A DNA stretch of 30,076 bases from JBEKJU01 sp050011095. Lineage in GTDB: Bacteria > Desulfobacterota > Syntrophorhabdia > Syntrophorhabdales > WCHB1-27. The notes beneath the pieces are model-generated. The model made no database searches. It worked only from the letters and a program-made list of their open reading frames with translations, and had not been told where the DNA came from. Location of the stretch: assembly GCA_050011095.1 (NCBI GenBank), contig JBEKJU010000017.1:1-30076 (forward strand), in the 5' to 3' direction. Positions 23,678-30,076 of this stretch are shown here, one piece after another; the stretch's first letter is position 1; each line of letters begins with the position of its first letter. Position numbers and translations under genes: made by a program.

Positions 23678-25385
23678 TCATGGCGTGCCCCTGTCGATCC
23701 ACTCCCCAATCCGCTCCTCCAGGAGAGAAAGCGGGAGAGGGCCGTCATCGAGGACGGCGTTGTGGAACCGGCGCAGGTCAAACGCCGGACCGAGCATTGC
23801 CTCCGCCTTCGTCCGCAACTCCCTGATCTTCAACTCTCCTATCTTGTACGCCAGCGCCTGACCGGGCCACGCGATGTACCGGTCAACCTCAACCGCGATG
23901 TCCTGCTCCGTCTTGGCCGTGTTCGCGGCCATATACTCTATGGCCTGTTGACGCGTCCAGCCGAACCGGTGCAAGCCGGTGTCCACCACCAGCCGGCAGG
24001 CGCGCCACATCTCGTACATGAGCTGCCCGAACCGCGCATAGGGGTCCCGAAAAGCCCATAGCATTGCCAAGGGCCTCGGCATAGAGGGCCCAGCCCTCGA
24101 CATAGGCCGTGTAGGAGGCGTTCCGCCGGAAGTCGGGCAGGTCGCGCATCTCCTGGGCCCTGGCGATCTGAAGGTGGTGCCCCGGCACCGCTTCATGGAG
24201 GGTGAGGGCCTCCATCTCGTATTTCGGCCGCATGTCGAGACGGTACGTGTTCACCATGAAGTACCCGGCCCGCGAGCCGTCAGCCGCGCCCGGGTAGTAC
24301 ATGGCGGTCGTCTGGCTCGGGGCCTCATAATCCGGGAAAGGGCGGACCCCGTATGGTGTCCGGGGCAACTCGGCGAAGAGCTTCGGAAGCTCTGCGTCCG
24401 CCCGCTTCGCGATGTCCCGATAGGCCGCCACCAGATCGTCCGCCGCGCTGAAATAGAAGCGGGCCTCGGCACGCAGAAAGTCGGCAAATTCGCGCAAAGA
24501 CCCTTTGAATCCCGCCTCCTCGATGGCGGAGACCATGCGGCCGCGGATGCGCGCTACTTCTTCGAGTCCTATCTGATGGATCTCCTGGGGATCGAGGTCC
24601 GTCGTCGTGTACTCGCGGACAGCATGCAGGTAATATGCCTCACCATCGGGGAGCTGTGACGCGGCAATCGGCCTCTCACCGGCAGGCAGGTACGTCTGGA
24701 CGACGAAGTCCCGAAACCCAGCCAGGGCCGGGCGCACGGAATCGGCGATCAATGCGCGGGCCTTCGATTGAAATTCCCGGCGCTCGGCTTCGGGAATGGT
24801 TTGCGGGATTTCCTGAAGCGGCGCGTAGAGGGGGTCCTGCTCGACATCGGATGCGAGCTGCCCCCAGATCTGATCGGGCACCCCCCGGAGCGCCACGTTC
24901 GGCTGGACCCAGCCAAGCCCTATCCCGCGCCGGAGCAGGCCGGTCGCCTGCTCCAGGTAAAGGGGGAACGCGGAAAGCCGGCGGAGGTAGTCATGATAGT
25001 CATGGGCCGTCCGGAAGGGCGTCATCGATACCAGTTGCGGAAAGATCAGGTGCGGCCCTGATATCTGGGTAAGGAGCATGACGGGCGGAAATCGTTGCGC
25101 GCTAGCGGCGAGATCGAGGTCCCAAAGGAGGAGCGAGCAGGATACCTGGTCCTGCCCGGTGAGCCCGGACCGGTCGATGGCACGCGCCCGCTCCAGCATG
25201 CGGCGCTCTTCGGCGTTGCGTCTCTCGATGGCGTCGAAGGAGAGGTCGGTGAACCGGTCGTTATATCTGTTATCCCCCGTCCAGGTGGAAAGCTCGGGGA
25301 ACTCCCTCAACTGCCATTCCCAGTAATCCTGCTCCAGGCCGTGGAGTTCCGCCGTTGCCCCGGTCTTCTCATGCGTTGCGTCCAT
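23678..25385 (-). pseudogene. DUF885 peptidase-like gene with one frameshift
   Basis: Reading across one shift gives about 568 residues of the DUF885 family, which belongs to the gluzincin-like metallopeptidases. The first frame (25385 to about 24053) contains LTLHEAVPGHHLQIARAQE, the HExxxGHH zinc-site motif, and YVEGWALYAEALGNAMGF. The second frame continues RDPYARFGQLMYEMWRACRLVVDTGLHRFGWTRQQAIEYM and ends at 23678. The join lies near 24050, where a single base seems added (or two lost) in a TTTTCGGG stretch. No signal peptide. The ATG has AGGAGG upstream. Everything else is intact, so an assembly error is a real alternative to a recent mutation. Confidence 0.85.
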
Positions 25386-25889
25386 CCCATCCTCCTATGA
25401 GGTTCTTCTCAAAGAATCGCCCTTCCCTTTCAAATGTATAACCGAACCGGACATTCGCCAAGCCGTCTCCATGTGGGGATGCAGGGCGCGGGAAGACCCG
25501 ATGACAGGCTAAGCGCGCCCCTCAAGGCGAAGCCCGAAGGCCGGCGCGGCAATGGCCGGAGAACGGAAACCGATCGGCAGGAATACCGAAAAGGGCTTCC
25601 CTGTCGCATCCGCAAAAGATCGCTGACGATAGGGATTATTACTGCCCGGGAATAGCTCACGGTGAACATCCCGGCGGAGACGCGGCGGCATGTCGTCGGG
25701 TGCGCGGAGCAGGGGTGGGGGGTGAGGATTAGGGCGAACAGGGCGGCATCCAAGGATGAATCCTGGCCGCCGGATCAGGGTGTCCTTCCGGTTCGGCCAC
25801 GGGCGGGCCCTGCCCGCGCGGCCGTGGACGCCGGGTCGGCCGGTAGAAGGTCCCATGCGGCAGTGGGGTGAAGGGTCTTTCTCCCCTTC
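25386..25889. other. About 500 bases without a recognisable gene
   Basis: I see no credible gene on either strand. There is a GC-rich inverted repeat near 25797-25830 (CCACGGGCGGGC and partner) that could end transcripts of the 102-residue gene. Frames present are Arg/Pro-rich and lack ribosome binding sites. Confidence 0.5.
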
Positions 25890-26198
25890 CTATGCGGGCT
25901 GCGGGTCGTCGGGAACGTACGCGGCGCACACGGTCTCGCCGCACTCGATGCATGTGGCCCTGAACGCGGGGTGGCGAAACAATCGGTAGCCTCTGCCGTT
26001 TATCCATGCGCGCGGGGTGTCTTCCACATCGAGGGGGCTGCCCTGCGAGAGGGGCGCCCTCTCGCGGAAACCAAAGTTTCCCACCGCGCAGGGGATGCAA
26101 AGCCTTGGCGTCTCACCACCCTGTCCTTTGGGCAGAGGCAGGGGGATCACGTTCGTCTTCTCTGCCTCTACTCTGTTCGAATCAATCGTACTCACCAT
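25890..26198 (-). CDS. Conserved-looking small protein with Cys pairs
   Basis: A 102-residue protein that I do not recognise. It starts at ATG with GGGGG four bases upstream. Four cysteines form LCIPC and TCIECGETVC, which could bind zinc. The C-terminal half (AWINGRGYRLFRHPAFRATCIECGETVCAAYVPDD) has an even composition like real protein. There is no signal peptide or membrane helix. The pstS gene lies 155 bases upstream on the same strand, separated by a terminator-like hairpin. Confidence 0.6.
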   Translation of the reverse strand: MVSTIDSNRVEAEKTNVIPLPLPKGQGGETPRLCIPCAVGNFGFRERAPLSQGSPLDVEDTPRAWINGRGYRLFRHPAFRATCIECGETVCAAYVPDDPQPA

Positions 26199-26317
26199 GG
26201 AACCCCCTTATGGCTGATTTCACCCATTATCATACAAACCCCGTGTTAAGGGGAAATATATGGATGATGAATATCTCGTTAATTCGCCCGCCCGAGATGG
26301 GTGATCCCAAAAGCGAA

Positions 26318-26349
26318 GGGGGAGGGTCTTCCCGAGACCCCCTTTTTTT
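26318..26349. terminator. Terminator-like hairpin after pstS
   Basis: GGGTCT (26324-26329) pairs with AGACCC (26335-26340), extended by flanking G and C runs, and is followed by seven T on the plus strand. On the minus strand it stands directly after the pstS stop with a weak T-rich tail (CTTTT), so it probably works in both directions. Confidence 0.65.
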
Positions 26350-26353
26350 CTTG

Positions 26354-27397
26354 CTATTTCATCACGTTCTTGCCGCCGTAGGTGATGGACCTGATCAGTG
26401 TCTCCGCCCTTTCACGGGCGGCCTTCGAGAGCGGCGCATACTGCATGGGCTCGGCGTAGCCCTGCCCCTCGTGGGTCATCCACCAGACCAGCCTCCCGAG
26501 GGTTTGCGCCCGTTCCACGCTCCTGTCCCCATATTTCTGCTCCTTGTAGAGAAGGACCCAGGTGAAGCCGCTTATGGGGTAGCCGTCAGCCGCGGCGGTG
26601 TCCGTTAGACTCACCTTCATATCGGCGGGAAGGTTGATGTTCGCGGCCGCGCTCGTCGCGGCAAGGCTCGGTCTGATGAACCTGCCCTTCCTGTTCTGGA
26701 CGATACCGTAGGCCATCTTGTTCTGGAGCGCATAGATAAGCTCGACGTAGCCGATGCTGGCCGGCGTCTGCTTCACGAGCCCCGCCACGCCGGGGTTTCC
26801 CTTGGCGCCGAGGCCGGTAGGCCAGTTGAGGGCTGTCCCCGTCCCCACCTTCTCCTTCCAGTCTTTACTCACCTTGCTGAGATAGTCGCTGAAAATATTG
26901 GTGGTGCCGCTCCCGTCCGACCGGTGCACCACGGTAATCTCCGTCGCCGGAAGCACGACACCGGGATTTGCGGCGCGGATGCGCTGATCGTCCCATTTCT
27001 TTACCCGTCCGAGAAAGATACCGGCGATCACATCCGGGGTAAACCTGATCTCCGGGCTGCCCGCGAGGTTGTAGGTCACGACGACCGCGCCGGCGCAGGT
27101 CGGAATATGGAGAACCGGACTGCCGGCCGCTTTCGCGTCTTCAGCCCCCATAATGGCGTCAGACCCGCCGAAATCAACGGTCTTGTTGATCAGCTGGCGT
27201 ATCCCTCCCCCCGAGCCTATGGCCTGGTAGTTGACCTTCACGCCGTATTCCTTGGCGTACACGTCAAACATCTTCGAATAGAGCGGAAAGGGGAAGGTAG
27301 CGCCTGCCCCTATGATCTCCTGCTCGGCCGCGACGGCGGGGGCCAAAAACCCGCCGACAAGCGCGAGGGCCAAAACAACTCGTCCGAACCACCCCAT
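26354..27397 (-). CDS. pstS: Phosphate ABC transporter substrate-binding protein (copy 1)
   Basis: A 347-residue periplasmic protein that binds phosphate for the PstCAB importer. The signal peptide ends AVAA at about residue 24. Phosphate-site motifs are visible: IIGAGATFPFPLY, AIGSGGGIRQL, DFGGSD and VHRSDGSGTTNIF. Length matches PstS. The ATG has GGAGG six bases upstream. It follows phoB by 110 bases on the same strand and has no Pho box of its own, so it is probably transcribed from the phoB promoter. A second close copy lies at 29393. PstC, PstA, PstB and PhoU are not in the window. Confidence 0.95.
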   Translation of the reverse strand: MGWFGRVVLALALVGGFLAPAVAAEQEIIGAGATFPFPLYSKMFDVYAKEYGVKVNYQAIGSGGGIRQLINKTVDFGGSDAIMGAEDAKAAGSPVLHIPTCAGAVVVTYNLAGSPEIRFTPDVIAGIFLGRVKKWDDQRIRAANPGVVLPATEITVVHRSDGSGTTNIFSDYLSKVSKDWKEKVGTGTALNWPTGLGAKGNPGVAGLVKQTPASIGYVELIYALQNKMAYGIVQNRKGRFIRPSLAATSAAANINLPADMKVSLTDTAAADGYPISGFTWVLLYKEQKYGDRSVERAQTLGRLVWWMTHEGQGYAEPMQYAPLSKAARERAETLIRSITYGGKNVMK

Positions 27398-27507
27398 GTC
27401 ATGCCTCCTGTAATAGGTTTTCCAGCTGCCTCAAGATATCCTCTATCGCCTGTCCACCGCTGCCGTTCGTACTGAAGGAGCACCTTCGTTTTCATCGGCC
27501 CCTCCCC

Positions 27508-28197
27508 TCAGCTCTCGAGCTTGTACCCGATCCCCCGCATATTCTTTATGAGGGCGCCGCCCTTCCCCATTTTCTCCCTGAGATGTTTGATATGGACGTC
27601 GACCGTCCTGTCGAGGACCATCTTGTCGGTCCCCCACAGGTGGGTGAGGATCTTCTCCCGCGAGAATACCCAGCCGCTCTTCGACGCCAAAAGTTGCAGG
27701 ATCCGGAATTCCGTGGTCGTCAGGTCTATCCTTTTCCCCTCCACGACGACCTCATATTTTTGTGGATCGATGGTCAGGACGTCGCCGATGGCAATCCTCT
27801 CCTCTTCCGGTTCCTGTCTCGCCGTGCGCCTGAGCACCGCCTTCACCCGCGCCACCAGCTCTCTCGGGGAAAAGGGTTTCACCATATAATCATCGGCGCC
27901 CAACTCCAGCCCGAGAACCCTGTCGGTTTCCTCGGAGCGGGCGGTGATGATGATAAGGGGGATCGTTGCGTGGTTCAGCCGCGCCTTCAACTGCTTGCAT
28001 ATCTCGAAACCGTCAACGTCCGGCAACATCAGGTCCAAAAGGACGAGGGAGGGCTTCTCTGTCTCCAGGTATTTCAGGAAGCCGAATCCGTTCAGAAATC
28101 CCCGCACGGCGAATCTCTCCTTCTTGAGGTGGAGGGAGATCAGCTCAAGGATGTCCGGTTCGTCCTCAACAACGACGATCTGTCTATTTGTCTGCAT
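27508..28197 (-). CDS. phoB: PhoB-like response regulator
   Basis: A 229-residue OmpR/PhoB-type regulator. The receiver domain (about 5 to 118) has IVVVEDEPD (acidic pair), LVLLDLMLPDVDGFE with the phospho-acceptor Asp near 53, IIITARSEE and the conserved Lys in DDYMVKPF. The C-terminal winged helix (about 135 to 227) has LTTTEFRILQLLASKSGWVFSREKIL, DRTVDVHIKHLREKMGKGG and MRGIGYKL. Context with two pstS genes and Pho boxes points to PhoB. ATG at 28197 follows GGGAGG; codons upstream to 28299 are not family-like. No PhoR kinase gene is seen. Confidence 0.93.
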   Translation of the reverse strand: MQTNRQIVVVEDEPDILELISLHLKKERFAVRGFLNGFGFLKYLETEKPSLVLLDLMLPDVDGFEICKQLKARLNHATIPLIIITARSEETDRVLGLELGADDYMVKPFSPRELVARVKAVLRRTARQEPEEERIAIGDVLTIDPQKYEVVVEGKRIDLTTTEFRILQLLASKSGWVFSREKILTHLWGTDKMVLDRTVDVHIKHLREKMGKGGALIKNMRGIGYKLES

Positions 28198-28311
28198 CAC
28201 GCCTCCCTGTGAAACGGGCACGGTGCGCGCGAGCCGCGCGCGGGGTACATCCCCGCGTGGTCCCTTGCCCCCGCGCATGTCCGGGATCACCCTTCTCACG
28301 CTTCAGCGATC

Positions 28312-28365
28312 ATTATACAGGTCATGCGTTAAGGAATGGTGAACGGATGATGAAGAACAGGTTAA
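28312..28365 (-). promoter_or_regulatory. Pho box and promoter of phoB
   Basis: Reading the minus strand, TTAACC (28365), TTCATC (28354), TTCACC (28343) and TTAACG (28332) start exactly 11 bases apart. Nine bases after the last hexamer comes a perfect TATAAT (28317-28312). This is the layout of PhoB-activated promoters, where repeats replace the -35 box. It implies phoB autoregulation. The first repeat overlaps the end of the HAD phosphatase gene. Confidence 0.8.
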
Positions 28366-29162
28366 TTTTTGCATGGGAGCGCCGAGGCAGCCTGCCCGGG
28401 TGGGCAGGACCGCCCCGCAGCCTGGATCAATCGCGAGGTATCGTACGTCCTTCCGCTCACGGCGCCCTGGGGCAGGATCGCCCTCTCCGATGTGAAGACG
28501 GTGTCGGCGTGGAGCAAAAGGACCTCTTTCGGGCCCGCATAATCGGCTATCACCCGGAGGTTTTCCGGTTCATTGTCGAAAAAGGCCACAACCCGGTAGC
28601 CTCTCTTTGAAAAGTGTTCCATTCCCGCCACTTTGGACTCGGGTATGTTCTGGTTCCACCCACCGGGGTTCATGAAGAGAAGGCTGTCGTTAAAGACGGC
28701 CCCATGGCGACGGCCAAGGAGATTCAGGCACTCCAGGGTCTCCCCTCTGATCGTCTCCGGCCGTCCCGTGTTGAGACCCACGAAGGTGCGCGGCTGTCTC
28801 TGGAGCCAGGCAATCAGTTCCATGATGCCGGGAAAAGGGCGATGGGCCTCGCGAACGACGGAAGACGACCACGAATTCTTCCCGTACCACTCGCCGATCC
28901 TCTGCCCGTCCCTTCGCGGTATGCCCAAACCCTTCAATATCCCGTAGACCCCTGTCTCGCCCGCCGCCAGGTCCCCTCGCGTCACATGACGAAAATAGAC
29001 GGTACCATGGAAGTCGTCAAAGGAGGTGAGCACCTTTGCGACCATATGGCAGAGATCGAGTATCGTGTCGTCCACGTCGAGAACGACGATCAGGTCATCC
29101 TCCGGAAAGGCGTCCCTCATGTTTCGGTAGTGGCCGGCCAGTCTCTTCATCCAATTCTGCAT
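28362..29162 (-). CDS. HAD-superfamily putative phosphatase, Pho-regulated
   Basis: A 266-residue cytosolic HAD-fold protein. Motif I is IVVLDVDDTILD with Asp29 and Asp31 (DxDxT, the phosphatase form). A cap-like segment follows (about 40 to 110, CHMVAKVLTSFDDFHG, WYGKNSWSSSVVREAH), then GLNTGRPETIRGETLECL (motif II region) and VVAFFDNEPENLRVI (motif IV). There is no signal peptide, so it would act on an internal phosphoester, not identified. The ATG has AGGAGT four bases upstream. A Pho box stands before it and it lies between phoB and the second pstS, so a phosphate-starvation role is likely. Confidence 0.85.
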   Translation of the reverse strand: MQNWMKRLAGHYRNMRDAFPEDDLIVVLDVDDTILDLCHMVAKVLTSFDDFHGTVYFRHVTRGDLAAGETGVYGILKGLGIPRRDGQRIGEWYGKNSWSSSVVREAHRPFPGIMELIAWLQRQPRTFVGLNTGRPETIRGETLECLNLLGRRHGAVFNDSLLFMNPGGWNQNIPESKVAGMEHFSKRGYRVVAFFDNEPENLRVIADYAGPKEVLLLHADTVFTSERAILPQGAVSGRTYDTSRLIQAAGRSCPPGQAASALPCKN

Positions 29163-29200
29163 TAATACTCCTTATGGGATCGTTCACTCTCTTGTCCGTA

Positions 29201-29254
29201 AGCGTATCCAAGGAGTGTTAATGCGCAATAAAGTCCCGGTTAAGCAAGGGATAA
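29201..29254 (-). promoter_or_regulatory. Pho box and promoter of the HAD phosphatase gene
   Basis: On the minus strand TTATCC (29254), TTAACC (29243), TTTATT (29232) and TTAACA (29221) start 11 bases apart. Nine bases later stands TACGCT (29206-29201) in -10 position, a weak match. Spacing is identical to the phoB promoter, which supports function despite the weaker hexamers. Confidence 0.7.
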
Positions 29255-29296
29255 TTCGACGAGCTTCGTACGCCCGTCAATCGCGTCCCTGCTTAA

Positions 29297-29351
29297 TTAA
29301 CACAATCTTAATAAAACCTTCACCCCAACTTAACACGGACAGGGGTAAACT
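29297..29351 (+). promoter_or_regulatory. Pho box and promoter of the second pstS
   Basis: On the plus strand TTAACA (29297), TTAATA (29308), TTCACC (29319) and TTAACA (29330) start 11 bases apart. Ten bases later comes TAAACT (29346-29351) as a -10 hexamer. It is divergent from the HAD-gene Pho box, 42 bases away. Confidence 0.8.
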
Positions 29352-29392
29352 AGATATCGAGCGCCGAACATCCAAGGGAGGAAAACCAAGCT

Positions 29393-30076
29393 ATGGGCAA
29401 ACACATCATCGCCGCGATGTTCCTGATTCTCATCCTTCCCGGTCTGGCGACAACCGGGGCGGCCCAGCAGGAACTGGTCGGGGCGGGCGCGACATTTCCC
29501 TACCCCCTCTACTCCAAGATGTTCGACGTCTATAGCAGGGAGTACGGCGTGAGGGTGAATTACCAGGCCATAGGATCAGGAGGCGGCATACGCCAGTTGA
29601 TCAACAGGACGGTCGATTTCGGCGGCAGCGACGCCGCCATGAGCGAGGCAGACCTTAAGGCGGCCGGCGGAGCGGTCCTCCACATCCCCATTTGCGCGGG
29701 CGCGGTCGTCATCACCTATAACCTCCCCGGGAATCCCGACATCAGGCTCGCGCCCGACGTGGTGGCCCTTATCTTCACGGGAAAGATCACGAAATGGAAC
29801 GACAACCGTATCCTTGCGGACAACAGGGGGGTAAATATCCCGGACATGCCCGTCACCGTCATCCACCGGTCGGACGGGAGCGGCACTACCTTCATTTTCA
29901 GCGATTACCTGTCAAAGGTGAGCAAGGACTGGAAGGACAAGGTCGGCAGGGGAACGGCCCTCAACTGGCCGACCGGCCTCGGCGCAAAGGGAAACCCCGG
30001 CGTGGCGGGACTGGTAAAGCAGACACCCGGCAGTGTCGGCTATGTTGAGCTGATCTACGCGGGGCAGAACAGGATG
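29393..30076 (+). CDS. pstS: Phosphate ABC transporter substrate-binding protein (copy 2, partial)
   Basis: The first 228 codons of a second PstS; the window ends before the stop. The signal peptide (GKHIIAAMFLILILPGLATTGAA) is unlike that of copy 1, but the mature part is very similar: LVGAGATFPYPLYSKMFDVY, AIGSGGGIRQLINRTVDFGGSD, VIHRSDGSGTTFIFSDYLSKVSKDWK and NWPTGLGAKGNPGVAGLVKQTP. ATG at 29393 follows GGGAGG at 11 bases. Unlike copy 1 it has its own Pho box. The rest of the transporter probably follows beyond the window. Confidence 0.95.
   Translation, partial: MGKHIIAAMFLILILPGLATTGAAQQELVGAGATFPYPLYSKMFDVYSREYGVRVNYQAIGSGGGIRQLINRTVDFGGSDAAMSEADLKAAGGAVLHIPICAGAVVITYNLPGNPDIRLAPDVVALIFTGKITKWNDNRILADNRGVNIPDMPVTVIHRSDGSGTTFIFSDYLSKVSKDWKDKVGRGTALNWPTGLGAKGNPGVAGLVKQTPGSVGYVELIYAGQNRM

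Noticed and set aside
27398..27507. Pho box before the first pstS
   Set aside because: No TTNANN hexamers with 11-bp period are present; the gene is more likely read from the phoB promoter.

Overview
This GC-rich window looks like chromosomal DNA from a strictly anaerobic Gram-negative bacterium, most likely one of the former Deltaproteobacteria (Desulfobacterota, Syntrophorhabdus-like). The basis is a rubrerythrin/flavodiiron pair, a F0-only ATP synthase cluster (atpZ-atpI-atpB-atpE without F1 genes), a multihaem cytochrome c, a PAS-PAS-PAS-LuxR regulator, and a CGKKGP lipoprotein after argH. The placement is an inference from gene content; there is no rRNA in the window.

Layout. (1) 1-3250, minus strand: an apparent operon dsrE2-like, tusA-like, a Family 2B encapsulin shell protein with a cyclic-nucleotide-binding-type insertion, a 91-residue charged protein of unknown function, and the first codons of one more gene at the window edge. 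About 390 bases upstream of dsrE2 lies a promoter (TTGACA, 18 bp, TATATA) covered by three copies of an AAGATA-N3-TATCT(T) palindrome. A putative sulfur-carrier pair next to a protein nanocompartment gene is the most striking system here. (2) 3360-5770: small perfect hairpins, then rubrerythrin, flavodiiron protein and cutA (minus strand). (3) 5969-9573, plus strand: a tightly overlapping run maf, yggS, argH and a fibronectin-type-III lipoprotein. (4) 9774-13600, minus strand: F0 genes atpZ, atpI, atpB, atpE followed by a decayed NapC/NirT-type multihaem cytochrome with an in-frame stop and several frameshifts. (5) 13600-15430: a scar region with GC-rich structured DNA, a tRNA-Lys(CUU) that keeps its promoter and 5' half but lacks its 3' half, a small lipoprotein gene broken by an in-frame TGA, the tail of a phospholipase D-family nuclease, and a truncated chemotaxis-receptor-like gene. 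(6) 15515-23450, mostly minus strand: PAS-LuxR regulator, DUF2284 protein with a 171-bp MITE-like element just upstream, MATE transporter, lgt, a HAD hydrolase, a TraB/GumN-like protein, a ribbon-helix-helix protein and a cyclase-fold protein. (7) 23678-26198: a DUF885 peptidase-like gene with one frameshift and a 102-residue Cys-containing protein. (8) 26354-30076: a phosphate-response region with pstS, phoB, a HAD-type putative phosphatase, and a second divergent pstS cut by the window end. Three promoters there carry four TTNANN-type hexamers spaced exactly 11 bp apart, which I read as Pho boxes.

How the genes may work together. The first operon could couple sulfur transfer (DsrE2/TusA) to a compartment. 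Rubrerythrin and flavodiiron protein would protect an anaerobe against peroxide and O2/NO. The last block is an autoregulated phosphate-starvation unit. The many remnants (OMP tail, cytochrome, tRNA half, lipoprotein, PLD, receptor) show that the intergenic zones have been remodelled by insertions and deletions. Some single-base frameshifts could instead be assembly errors; this cannot be decided from one sequence.
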